This document shows positions 9,298 to 17,487 of a stretch of 64,000 nucleotides of DNA, piece after piece. The position numbers and the translations under genes are program-made. The stretch is from Fen-1273 sp963837815. GTDB lineage: Bacteria; Bacteroidota; Ignavibacteria; UBA10030; UBA6906. The notes beneath the pieces were generated by a model. That model was not told where the DNA came from, did not search any database, and worked only from the letters and a program-made list of their open reading frames with translations. Within the stretch, counting starts at the first letter, position 1; the number at the start of each line of letters is the position of its first letter. The stretch covers positions 310,001-374,000 of the forward strand of contig CAWIOS010000012.1 in assembly GCA_963837815.1 (NCBI GenBank). Direction: 5' to 3'.

Positions 9298-10326
9298 ATG
9301 AAAACACACTCGCTGTTCGTCCAGGCCGTTGCGTGCGCGGCGGCGTTGCTGCTTGCTTCCTGCACACCCTCGGGTCTCGCCACGCGCGGAGAAGGGCCGA
9401 CGCCCGATCCCCTCATGGGTGACTGGCTGGGAAACCAGGTGGGCAGGGAAGGCATCGTCAGACCCGTCGCAGTCCGGGTGATTGCCCTCGGGGGAGGGAT
9501 GTACCGGTTCAACATACAGCCCGCGTTCGACCAGAGACAGGACGATCGAACCGTTCTGGCAGAAGGCCGGCTGGAAGGAGACAACATCGTCCCCGTGAGC
9601 GAGTCGGGCTGGCAGATGCACCTGCAGAACGGCGAGCTGACGGGGCAGACCACGCGTGAATCCGCCGAGAACTTCACACTCAGGCGGGTCGTCCGGCTCT
9701 CGCCGTGCCTCGGCGCAAAACCGCCGAAGGAGGCCGTTCATCTCTTCGACGGAACGGATATTACCGGCTGGGAGCGGCGCGACGAGAAGCAGCGGGCGGT
9801 CCCCGTCGCCTGGAAGATGATCGACGGGGGCGCCATGGAAGTGGCCACCGGGAGCGGCGACATCATGACGAAGAAGCTCTTCTCCGACTTCTGTCTCCAC
9901 GTCGAGTTCAGGCTCCCGTTCATGCCGGAGGCGCGGGAGCAGGCCAGGGCGAACAGCGGCGTGTACCTGCAGGGCCGCTATGAAATTCAGGTGCTGGACA
10001 GCTACGGGCTCAAGGGGGATGACAACGAGTGCGGCGGCATATACAAGGTTGCCGCGCCGCTCGTCAACATGTGCGCTCCTCCCGGGCAGTGGCAGACATA
10101 CGACATTACGTTCCACGGCGCGAAATACGATGCCGGCGGGAACAAGCTGCAGGATGCCGTCGTGTCCGTCCTTCACAACGGCATCGTGGTGCAGAAGGAC
10201 CAGCCCATCCCCGGGCCCACCGGCGGGGCGCTGGATGATCACATGAGCCAGGCGGGACCGATCCTGCTGCAGGATCACGGCAACGCTGTGCAGTACCGCA
10301 ACATATGGCTCGTCGAGCTGAAGTAA
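9298..10326 (+). CDS. DUF1080 (3-keto-disaccharide hydrolase-family) lipoprotein
   Basis: A 342-residue protein with a lipoprotein signal ending LLLASC (Cys 22). Residues ~35-135 form a small beta-rich domain. From ~140 onward runs a DUF1080 domain (PF06439, named 3-keto-disaccharide hydrolase), recognisable by VHLFDGTDITGW, NSGVYLQGRYEIQVLDSYG and QWQTYDITFHGA. Characterised members cleave 3-keto-glycosides; the fold is a concanavalin-like jelly roll. It lies between two exported Gfo/Idh/MocA genes, 22 bases after the ThuA-HEAT gene, as expected if an exported dehydrogenase makes the keto-glycoside and this enzyme cleaves it. Substrate specificity is unknown. Confidence 0.9.
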   Translation: MKTHSLFVQAVACAAALLLASCTPSGLATRGEGPTPDPLMGDWLGNQVGREGIVRPVAVRVIALGGGMYRFNIQPAFDQRQDDRTVLAEGRLEGDNIVPVSESGWQMHLQNGELTGQTTRESAENFTLRRVVRLSPCLGAKPPKEAVHLFDGTDITGWERRDEKQRAVPVAWKMIDGGAMEVATGSGDIMTKKLFSDFCLHVEFRLPFMPEAREQARANSGVYLQGRYEIQVLDSYGLKGDDNECGGIYKVAAPLVNMCAPPGQWQTYDITFHGAKYDAGGNKLQDAVVSVLHNGIVVQKDQPIPGPTGGALDDHMSQAGPILLQDHGNAVQYRNIWLVELK

Positions 10327-10340
10327 GCACAGAGAGCGCC

Positions 10341-11669
10341 ATGAAAGAACTCAACCGCCGGGAATTCCTCGGGGTCGCCGCGGCGGCAGGAGCAGGGCTT
10401 CTCCTGCCGGGAACCATGAAAGCGGCAGCGTCAAAGCCGTTCTCCGACGAGCTGAACATCGCGCTCATCGGCGCAGGGGCGCAGGGACAGGTCCTCATGA
10501 ATTCCTGCCTGAAAATCCCGGGCGTGCGGTTCCGGGCGGTGTGCGACATCTGGGAGGCCTACAACAGGCGCCGCGCCGAGAGAATGCTCGACAAGTTCGG
10601 CCAGAAAGTGACCGCGTATGAAGATTACAGGCAGATGCTCTCGCGGGAGAAGTCGCTGGACGCGGTGCTGATCGCGACGCCGGATTTCTGGCATGCCGAG
10701 CAGACCGTGGACTGCCTCCGGTCGGGCCTCCATGTCTACTGCGAAAAGGAGATGTCGAACACGCTTGAAGGCGCCCGGCGCATGGTCCGCGCGGCGCGGC
10801 TTACCGGGAGGCTCCTGCAGATCGGCCACCAGCGGCGCAGCAACCCGCGGTACGTTCACTGCTACAGGAAGCTCCTGCGGGAGGCACATCTCCCAGGGCG
10901 GATCACGACCGTCAACGGGCAGTGGAACCGCTCCGTCCAGCCGGACAACGCCTGGCCGAAGAACGCCGTGATCGATACTCCGGTTCTCAGGAAGTACGGG
11001 TTCCGCTCGATGTCCGAATTCCGGAACTGGCGGTGGTACCGCCGGCTGGGAGGGGGACCGATTGTGGATCTCGGCTCGCACCAGCTCGACATCTACAACT
11101 GGTTCCTGGATGCACGGCCGAGGTCGATCGTCGCCAGCGGCGGCACGGACTACTACGACAGGAAGACGCACGAGTGGTTCGACACTGTCCTGGCGACATT
11201 CGAATACGAGACCCCCTCGGGAAAGGTCAGGGCGTTCTACCAGACGATCTCCACGAACAGCAACCAGGGGTATTTCGAGAGCTTCATGGGGGACCAGGGA
11301 ACGCTCCTGATTTCCGAATCGGCGGGGCGAGGCGGGGCGTACCGGGAGCCGACAGCCCCCGAGTGGGAGAAATGGGTGTCGATGGGATACCTGAACGCAC
11401 CCGTGCAGGAGCCGAAGAAACCTGCCGCTGATGCGGTCCTCGACGTACGAGAGACCCTCGCTCCGCCGGCGTACGAGCTGCCCGTGAAGCTCGACGAGCC
11501 GTACCACATGCCCCACCTGAAGAACTTCTTCAACACGATCCGCGGGAAGGAAACGCTCAATTCGCCGGCGGAGCGAGCATACGAGACCGCGGTGACGGTG
11601 CTCAAGGTGAACGAGGCGGCTGAAGCGGGAAGGAAAATTACGATTGATCCGCGCGACTATGCGGCCTAG
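10341..11669 (+). CDS. Tat-exported Gfo/Idh/MocA-family oxidoreductase (second)
   Basis: A 442-residue paralog of the gene at 4529, with a Tat signal (NRREFLG from residue 5 plus an alanine-rich core). The Rossmann motif is IALIGAGAQG. The usual EKP catalytic motif reads CEKEMSN here: Glu-Lys are kept but the proline is replaced by Glu. The SPAERAYETAV tail is typical of the exported subgroup. I chose ATG 10341 (AGAGAG upstream) over an ATG at 10305 that lies inside the previous gene and would push the twin arginine away from the N-terminus. The 3' end overlaps the start of the cytochrome c gene by 11 bases, tying the sugar enzymes to the electron-transfer genes. Confidence 0.9.
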   Translation: MKELNRREFLGVAAAAGAGLLLPGTMKAAASKPFSDELNIALIGAGAQGQVLMNSCLKIPGVRFRAVCDIWEAYNRRRAERMLDKFGQKVTAYEDYRQMLSREKSLDAVLIATPDFWHAEQTVDCLRSGLHVYCEKEMSNTLEGARRMVRAARLTGRLLQIGHQRRSNPRYVHCYRKLLREAHLPGRITTVNGQWNRSVQPDNAWPKNAVIDTPVLRKYGFRSMSEFRNWRWYRRLGGGPIVDLGSHQLDIYNWFLDARPRSIVASGGTDYYDRKTHEWFDTVLATFEYETPSGKVRAFYQTISTNSNQGYFESFMGDQGTLLISESAGRGGAYREPTAPEWEKWVSMGYLNAPVQEPKKPAADAVLDVRETLAPPAYELPVKLDEPYHMPHLKNFFNTIRGKETLNSPAERAYETAVTVLKVNEAAEAGRKITIDPRDYAA

Positions 11670-13533
11670 CACGGCCCTCCTGCCGGTCCTTCTGCCGGGG
11701 CTCGTCGCCCTCAGCGCGTTCGCCCAGACCGGGCGGGACGTGGGGGACGTTCCCGATGGAAACCGATCGAGGTCCGTCCACCTGATCAGGATCTATGACG
11801 AACTCGGGCACCTGATCCGTCCGGACGACAGGCCGCTCATGCCTTTTTCCCCGAAGGAGACATGCCGGAAGTGCCACGACTACGGGAGAATCAGCCGGGG
11901 ATGGCATTTCAATGCCGCCGACTCCGGCGTGAACCCGGGAAGGAAGGGAGAACCCTGGATTCTCGTCGACCCCTCGGCGGCCACGATCGTCCCTCTCTCC
12001 TATCGGAAATGGGAAGGCACATACCGTCCTTCTGATCTCGGACTGTCGCCGTTCGCGTTTCTCTCCAGGTTCGGTCACCATGTCCCCGGCGGGGGCGTGG
12101 GAGAACTGGCGGGAGAAACGGATGACTACATGCGCTGGCAGGTGTCCGGCCCCCTGGACGTCAACTGCCAGATGTGCCACAACGGCGACCCGGCGCAGAA
12201 TCAGTCAGAATACGGAGTCCAGGTCCTCCGGCAGAATTTCCGCTGGGCGACCGCGGCGTCAAGTGGCTTTGCGACCGTCCAGGGATCCGCAGGCGGGATG
12301 CCCGACAACTACGACCTCTATTCCGCGGTTCCCCCGGAAGCCTCCGATCAGCGTGCGCCCCAGGTGACATACAACGCATCGCGGATCGACTCCGCGGGAC
12401 GCGTCTTCTTCGACGTTCCGCGGCGGATGCCCTCGAGCCAGTGTGAGTTCTGCCATTCCACCCGCGTCATCGACCGCGCGCATCCCGAACGGTGGGAAGC
12501 CGAGGACGACGTGCACGTGGCGGCGGGGATGACATGCGTGGATTGTCACAGGAACGGCATCGACCACCAGATCATCCGGGGCTATCAAGGCGAAGCACTC
12601 GAACGAGGCGGCAGCGGTGTCGCGGGATTCACCTGCCGGGGATGCCACATGGGCAACGAGAACGACGGCGTTCCCCGCGAAGGGAGACGGGGCGCTCCGA
12701 GGCCTGAGCACCGCGGCATCCCCCCCGTCCATTTCGAGCGGCTCTCATGCACCGCATGCCATTCCGGGCCGTGGCCGGACGCAACGACATATCGCGTGAA
12801 GACATCCAGGGCGCACGCCCTGGGCATCCCGAAATCCGACACGTCCGCTGAAGCCCTCCCCCCGATCCAGTCGCCAGTCTTCGCGCTGCAATCGAACGGG
12901 ACATTCGCCCCCCACGAGATCGTGTGGCCTGCGTTCTGGGCGTACCGCAACACCGCAGGCCTGCGCGTGATTCCGCCGGCCGTGATCCGTCCGCTCGTCG
13001 CGGCTCTCCCTGTCGACACGACGCAGAGCGCTGCACGCTGGCGCGTGCTTCGCGCATCCGACATCGCCTCGGTCCTGCACGGGCTGCAGCAGCTCGATAC
13101 GACTGCGGGCGAACCCGTCTACGCGTGTGGCGGCGGGGCATACACACTGGCGGGGGACGGCACTGTTCTCCACCGCACCATCCCGGAGGCACGCCCCTAT
13201 CTCTGGCCGATCGCCCATGACGTCCGCCCGAAGGGACAGTCGCTCGGCATCCGGGGGTGCACGGACTGTCACGCCACTGACGCGCCGTTCCACTTCGGCG
13301 TCGTGGGAGTTTCCTCTCCCTTTGTCGCAACAGCGGATTCTACCGCCGGGATGACGGACTACCAGGATACGAGCCCGCTGGCCGCCTGGCTGTTTTCCGC
13401 ATCGTTTCTCTTCCGGCCGGGACTGAAGGCGCTCGTCATCGCATCGTTTCTCCTCATCGCGGCCGTCGTCGCGCTCTACGCGATGCGGGGACTGTTCCAG
13501 ATCATCCGGACACTAAGCTCTGAAGAGGAATGA
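11659..13533 (+). CDS. Seven-heme cytochrome c with C-terminal membrane anchor
   Basis: A 624-residue secreted protein. A Sec signal (LLPVLLPGLVALSAFAQ) is followed by seven CxxCH heme-c sites: CRKCH (~69), CQMCH (~170), CEFCH (~262), CVDCH (~293), CRGCH (~326), CTACH (~364) and CTDCH (~540). A transmembrane helix near the C-terminus (ALVIASFLLIAAVVALY) anchors it, with a short cytoplasmic tail. It should carry electrons in the periplasm. ATG 11659 is preferred; a TTG 15 bases earlier is the only alternative. It overlaps the oxidoreductase gene upstream by 11 bases and the small membrane protein downstream by ATGA. That fixed position suggests it belongs to the same pathway. Its partner and redox potential are unknown. 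Confidence 0.9.
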   Translation: MRPSTALLPVLLPGLVALSAFAQTGRDVGDVPDGNRSRSVHLIRIYDELGHLIRPDDRPLMPFSPKETCRKCHDYGRISRGWHFNAADSGVNPGRKGEPWILVDPSAATIVPLSYRKWEGTYRPSDLGLSPFAFLSRFGHHVPGGGVGELAGETDDYMRWQVSGPLDVNCQMCHNGDPAQNQSEYGVQVLRQNFRWATAASSGFATVQGSAGGMPDNYDLYSAVPPEASDQRAPQVTYNASRIDSAGRVFFDVPRRMPSSQCEFCHSTRVIDRAHPERWEAEDDVHVAAGMTCVDCHRNGIDHQIIRGYQGEALERGGSGVAGFTCRGCHMGNENDGVPREGRRGAPRPEHRGIPPVHFERLSCTACHSGPWPDATTYRVKTSRAHALGIPKSDTSAEALPPIQSPVFALQSNGTFAPHEIVWPAFWAYRNTAGLRVIPPAVIRPLVAALPVDTTQSAARWRVLRASDIASVLHGLQQLDTTAGEPVYACGGGAYTLAGDGTVLHRTIPEARPYLWPIAHDVRPKGQSLGIRGCTDCHATDAPFHFGVVGVSSPFVATADSTAGMTDYQDTSPLAAWLFSASFLFRPGLKALVIASFLLIAAVVALYAMRGLFQIIRTLSSEEE

Positions 13534-13700
13534 CCGCATTCCGCATCATCGCCGCAATGGCACTCATTGCGCTCGCCGCATGGATTTCCGGGGATCTGCT
13601 CCGCCGGATGAAAAGCCTGAAGGCGGCCTGGCAGGTTCTTCGCCGCGAGGTCAGCGCCTCCCGCGCGGCCGGGCACGGGGGAACGACGCCTCCCCCCTGA
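13530..13700 (+). CDS. Small single-helix membrane protein, possibly the N-terminus of the next protein
   Basis: A 56-codon frame starting in an ATGA overlap with the cytochrome c stop. It encodes one hydrophobic helix (IIAAMALIALAAWISG), a basic segment and a Pro-rich end. It stops at 13698-13700 immediately after a run of six C. If one base were added to that run the frame would read on into the cytochrome b-like protein (PPP-LKNALRRITYLF). It could be a genuine small subunit or the front of one frameshifted protein. Confidence 0.5.
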   Translation: MTAFRIIAAMALIALAAWISGDLLRRMKSLKAAWQVLRREVSASRAAGHGGTTPPP

Positions 13701-14182
13701 AAAACGCGCTCCGGAGGATCACGTATCTCTTTGCGGGCGCATTCCTGATCCTGCTTGCGCTCAGCGGTTTCATCCCGGTGCTCATCACGGGCGCCCACGT
13801 GAGCGGCATGCTTCTCGTCCTCCACGTGACGATCGCGCCGCTGTTCGCCCTCTCGCTCTGCGCCCTCGCACTCCTCTGGGCACACCGCCTCCGCTTCGAC
13901 AGGTCGGACCTGCAGGTGGTCCTGGACATCCGGAACCATGCGACGCCCCCGGGGGAACCGCTTATCCGGTTCATGCTCAAATGCGGGTTCTGGGCGATCC
14001 TTGTCCTGTCGCTCCCGCTGATGCTGACGATCATCCTGAGCCTCTTCCCGATCTTCGGGACAGAGGGTGAGGCAATGCTCATCCGCCTGCACGGCTACAG
14101 CGCTCTCCTTCTGGTGCTCGCGGCGGTTGCGGAGATCCACCTGACGTTTGTCTTCATGGCAAGAAAGGAGTATACCACGTGA
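13580..14182 (+). CDS. Cytochrome b-like four-helix membrane protein
   Basis: The convincing part begins near 13697 and has four transmembrane segments (FLILLALSGFIPVL, LHVTIAPLFALSLCALALLW, FWAILVLSLPLMLTIIL, YSALLLVLAAVAEIHL). Several helix-located or helix-end histidines are present (in GAHVSG, LHVTI, WAHRL, LHGYS, EIHLT), a pattern suited to b-type hemes. The family resembles b561/DUF4405-type electron carriers to the quinone pool. The true start is uncertain. ATG 13580 gives an implausible polar leader that is a shadow of the previous frame, and near 13697 only a CTG overlaps the preceding stop as CTGA. It probably pairs with the seven-heme cytochrome to move electrons across or into the membrane. 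Confidence 0.7.
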   Translation: MDFRGSAPPDEKPEGGLAGSSPRGQRLPRGRARGNDASPLKNALRRITYLFAGAFLILLALSGFIPVLITGAHVSGMLLVLHVTIAPLFALSLCALALLWAHRLRFDRSDLQVVLDIRNHATPPGEPLIRFMLKCGFWAILVLSLPLMLTIILSLFPIFGTEGEAMLIRLHGYSALLLVLAAVAEIHLTFVFMARKEYTT

Positions 14183-14982
14183 ACCACCGTCTGACCATCG
14201 CGTGCGCGCTTCTCGCGGCGTCCGGTCTCATTGTCACCGGTTGCCGGAAAACCCCGCCACAGCAAACCGCGGAACAGAAATCTCCGGAGTCCCGGGGCAC
14301 CGCGGCCGCCCTCCCGGCAGACACATCACACGCGGCAGTGCAGGACACCGCGCAGAGCGAGACCCCGGCCCCGCAGGGCGGGACCCGACTCGTGCCGATC
14401 GATCTCAGGCTCCCGAAGCCCGTCTTCGTGGGGACGCCGACAAACATCGCAGTGCCGAACCTGGAAGCGCCCCTCGGGCATCCCCGGCCTCCGTTCCTCG
14501 CGCCGGAGGGAACGACAAACGTCGCGCTGAAGAAGCCGGTCAGCGGCTCTGACGAGCAGCCCACAATCGGGGAGCTTTCCCAGATCACCGACGGCGACAA
14601 GGAGGCCGCCGAGGGAAGCTTTGTCGAGCTGGGGCCCGGTGTGCAGTATGTCACGATCGATCTCAAGGCGCGGTACACGATCTACGCGATCGTCGTCTGG
14701 CACTATCACAGGCAGGCAGTGGTGTACCGCGGCGTCGTCGTCCAGGTGGCCGATGACCGGGACTTCATCGCGAACGTGCGGACGGTCTTCAACAACGATA
14801 TCGACAACTCTTCGGGGCGGGGCGTGGGAAAGGACATGGCGTACGTGGAGACCGCCGAGGGAAAACTGATCGACGCGAAGGGGGTCCAGGGACGCTACGT
14901 CCGCCTGTACAGCAAGGGGAACACCGCGAACGATCTGAACCACTACATCGAAGTCGAGGTGTACGGCAAGGCGGCCCGATGA
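14179..14982 (+). CDS. Lipoprotein with F5/8-type C (discoidin-like) domain
   Basis: A 267-residue lipoprotein starting at GTG 14179, with AAAGGAG eight bases upstream and a GTGA overlap with the previous stop. The signal ends in LIVTGC (Cys 22). Residues ~23-65 are a low-complexity Pro/Thr/Gln linker. Residues ~115-267 resemble a discoidin/F5-8C carbohydrate-binding fold (NVALKKPVSGSD at its start, QITDGDKEAAEGSFVELG, VTIDLKARYTIYAIVVWHY, GRYVRLYSKG). It is likely displayed on the periplasmic side and may bind sugar. Its position between two membrane proteins in the electron-transfer block is unusual and suggests a dedicated role with them. Confidence 0.75.
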   Translation: MNHRLTIACALLAASGLIVTGCRKTPPQQTAEQKSPESRGTAAALPADTSHAAVQDTAQSETPAPQGGTRLVPIDLRLPKPVFVGTPTNIAVPNLEAPLGHPRPPFLAPEGTTNVALKKPVSGSDEQPTIGELSQITDGDKEAAEGSFVELGPGVQYVTIDLKARYTIYAIVVWHYHRQAVVYRGVVVQVADDRDFIANVRTVFNNDIDNSSGRGVGKDMAYVETAEGKLIDAKGVQGRYVRLYSKGNTANDLNHYIEVEVYGKAAR

Positions 14983-16580
14983 AGCGGGACCGTGTGATCC
15001 TCCTCCTGGCGCTTGCCGCGGGCGCGCTGCTGCGCTTCCCCGCACTCGACGTGCGCCCGATGCACACGGACGAAGCGGTTCACGCGATCAAATTCGGAGA
15101 GCTCCTCGAGCACGGCACGTACCGGTACGACAGGCACGAGTACCATGGTCCCACGCTGAACTACTTCTCGCTCATACCCGCCTGGATCGCCTCCGAGAAG
15201 ACGCTTGCCCGGGTCACGGAGGCGACATTGCGGAGTGTCCCGGTCTTTTTTGGAATCGTCCTGATCATCCTCCCCGTGTTCATCGCCCGGGGGGATAGCC
15301 TCTCCACCGCCATTGCCGCGCTCTTCACCGCCTGCTCGCCGGCAATGGTGTTCTACAGCCGGTACTACATACAGGAGATGCTCCTCGTTGCGTTCGCGTT
15401 CGCCTGCATCGTCTCCATGCACCGCTACGCCGTGACGAGGAACGCCGGGTGGTCCGCCGCGGCAGGCGTCTCGGCCGGGCTCATGTGCGCCACCAAGGAA
15501 ACCTGGATCATACTCTTCGCCCTCATGGGGATCGCAGGCTTCCTCGTGCTTTTTGTCCGGCGAAGGGAAGGCCGCCCTTTCCCGTCGCTGCCGGGTGCGC
15601 ATGTGTGCGTCGCGGTGCTCTGCTTTTTCGCAATCGCTGTGCTGTTTTACTCTTCGTTCTTCACTCACCGGGCCGGCGTGATCGATGCGGCAACCGCATA
15701 CGCCACATACTTCACGCGGGCCGGGGAAACCAGCCTGCACGGCCACCCGTTCTGGTACTATCTCGGCATACTCACTTTCTCTCAGGGCGACCATGGGCCG
15801 CTCTGGACAGAAATCGCAATTCTCGTCGCCGGTCTCGCCGGCATTGCCGCGGCGCTCAGGCGGAAGGCGGATCCCGGCCCGGGACACCGCGACTTCGCAC
15901 TGTTCATGGCGTTCTACGCACTCCTGGTGATCGTGGTCCTGTCGGCGCTCCCCTACAAGACACCGTGGCTCATGCTGGGGGCGCTGCAGCCCCTGATCGT
16001 GTGTGCGGGCGCCGCCTGTGCGGGCTTCCTGCGGCGGCTGAAGGGCCGCCGGCTGGCCCCGGCGGGGGTGCTTGTCGCCATGCTGGCCGCGCTGCACCTG
16101 GGCTGGCAGGCATACATGGGGAGCTTTGTCTACGCGGATGACCCTGTCAATCCGTACGTCTATTCCCAGCCGCGTGACGATATCCGCCAGATAGCGGAAC
16201 GTGTGACACGGGCTGCCGCCGGGGAAGATCTTCCCGTCCAGGTCGTCTGCAGCGGAAGCGATTACTGGCCGCTGCCGTGGTACCTGAGACTCCTCCCGCG
16301 CGTCGGGTGGTGGAGCGGCGTCGACTCGGCGTTCGTTCCCGCGCCGGTCATACTCGTCTCACCCGACCTGGAGATCGCGCTGGTTCCACGCATCTATGAC
16401 GTCCCGCCGCCGGGCCAGAGATATCTCTACGTGCCACTCTTTGAGAGGCCGATGTTCATACGCCCGGGGAAGGAAATACGGGGATACATCAGGCTGGATC
16501 TGCGGGCGGGGTTGAGGAGCCTGCGTCCGCGCGCTGAGTATGCCGGCGGTCTGATTCCGAAGGGCGGCGCGTATGACTGA
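14979..16580 (+). CDS. Agl23-like membrane glycosyltransferase (TIGR03663 family)
   Basis: A 533-residue polytopic membrane protein with about ten hydrophobic helices. It has an ArnT/PMT-like first loop carrying the acidic catalytic pair (HTDEAVH, Asp31-Glu32) and a HGPTLNYFS motif, as in the TIGR03663 'flippase activity-associated Agl23' group and GT39/GT83-type transferases. These enzymes use lipid-linked sugars on the outer face of the membrane. The C-terminal ~130 residues are a soluble periplasmic domain. The start overlaps the lipoprotein stop as ATGA. A GT2 polyprenyl-phosphate sugar synthase lies close by on the other strand (17426-18202) and could supply the lipid-linked donor. Its role inside a redox operon is unexplained. 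Confidence 0.8.
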   Translation: MKRDRVILLLALAAGALLRFPALDVRPMHTDEAVHAIKFGELLEHGTYRYDRHEYHGPTLNYFSLIPAWIASEKTLARVTEATLRSVPVFFGIVLIILPVFIARGDSLSTAIAALFTACSPAMVFYSRYYIQEMLLVAFAFACIVSMHRYAVTRNAGWSAAAGVSAGLMCATKETWIILFALMGIAGFLVLFVRRREGRPFPSLPGAHVCVAVLCFFAIAVLFYSSFFTHRAGVIDAATAYATYFTRAGETSLHGHPFWYYLGILTFSQGDHGPLWTEIAILVAGLAGIAAALRRKADPGPGHRDFALFMAFYALLVIVVLSALPYKTPWLMLGALQPLIVCAGAACAGFLRRLKGRRLAPAGVLVAMLAALHLGWQAYMGSFVYADDPVNPYVYSQPRDDIRQIAERVTRAAAGEDLPVQVVCSGSDYWPLPWYLRLLPRVGWWSGVDSAFVPAPVILVSPDLEIALVPRIYDVPPPGQRYLYVPLFERPMFIRPGKEIRGYIRLDLRAGLRSLRPRAEYAGGLIPKGGAYD

Positions 16581-17487
16581 CGACCAGGCGATCGTCCGGC
16601 GCTACGAGCACCGTGCGATGGCCACGGTGTTCGAAATACTGATCGCCGGGGAAGACGAAGCGTTCGCGGCGGGCGCCGCCCTCGAGGCCTTCGGCGAAGT
16701 CGACCGCATCGAGCAGGAACTGAGCCGGTTCATCCCGCACAGCGACGTCTCCCGGATCAACGGTCTTCCCGCCGGGGGCAGCGCGCGTGTCGGCACGCAC
16801 GCGTTTGAATGCATCCGGCAGTCGTTCATCTTCCGGGAAGAATCCGGCGGGATGTTTGATATCACGATGGGGGGATTTGTCGACTGCTGGATCGGCCGCG
16901 ACGGATCGCTCCTCCACCCTTCGGCCGAACGGCTCGCGGCCGCCGGCGCGCGGAAAGGCATGGACCGGCTTCACCTTTCCGAGTCTTCGATGACTGTCGT
17001 CGTTCGCGGCGCCGCGCCGCTGATCGACCTGGGCGCGGTCGGCAAGGGTTACGCCGTGGATTGCGCCGCCGGCATGCTGAAGGAGTGGGGGTGCTCAGCG
17101 GCGCTCGTGCACGCGGGGCGGAGCTCCGCATATGCCTTCGGGGATCACCCGTCGGGCGCCGGATGGCCTGTGACGCTGACGCACCCGCTGCGCGGGGGGG
17201 AGCTGATCGAGACAATTCCGCTGAAGGATCAGAGTCTGGGCGGTTCGGGCATCGTGCGGCGGAGGCACATCATCAACCCCGGGACGGGTCATCCCGTACA
17301 GGCCCGACAGGCCGCCTGGGTGCTTTCTGGATCGGCGGCACGGAGTGACGCGCTCTCCACAGCGTGCATGGTCATGAACGCGGACGAGATCCGGGCAATG
17401 GCGGCGAGGCTTCCGGGGTTCCGCGCTATCGTGGTTGAGGCTGAGACGGGGGTTGTGTCGCACGCGGGCGTTCCCGTCGAGGCCTGA
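16573..17487 (+). CDS. apbE: FAD:protein FMN transferase (ApbE family)
   Basis: A 304-residue ApbE-type flavin transferase, which attaches FMN to a Ser/Thr of a target protein. Motifs: AMATVFEI near the N-terminus, GGMFDITMGG, IDLGAVGKGYAVD (flavin/Mg site) and SDALSTACMVM near the C-terminus. The usual Asn-x-Gly-Gly stretch is altered (HAGRSSAYAFG). There is no Sec signal or lipobox, whereas most ApbE proteins are exported, so it may act in the cytoplasm or be poorly annotated at its start. It overlaps the Agl23-like gene by eight bases and closes the operon. No obvious FMN-binding target domain is encoded in the window. Confidence 0.85.
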   Translation: MTDDQAIVRRYEHRAMATVFEILIAGEDEAFAAGAALEAFGEVDRIEQELSRFIPHSDVSRINGLPAGGSARVGTHAFECIRQSFIFREESGGMFDITMGGFVDCWIGRDGSLLHPSAERLAAAGARKGMDRLHLSESSMTVVVRGAAPLIDLGAVGKGYAVDCAAGMLKEWGCSAALVHAGRSSAYAFGDHPSGAGWPVTLTHPLRGGELIETIPLKDQSLGGSGIVRRRHIINPGTGHPVQARQAAWVLSGSAARSDALSTACMVMNADEIRAMAARLPGFRAIVVEAETGVVSHAGVPVEA

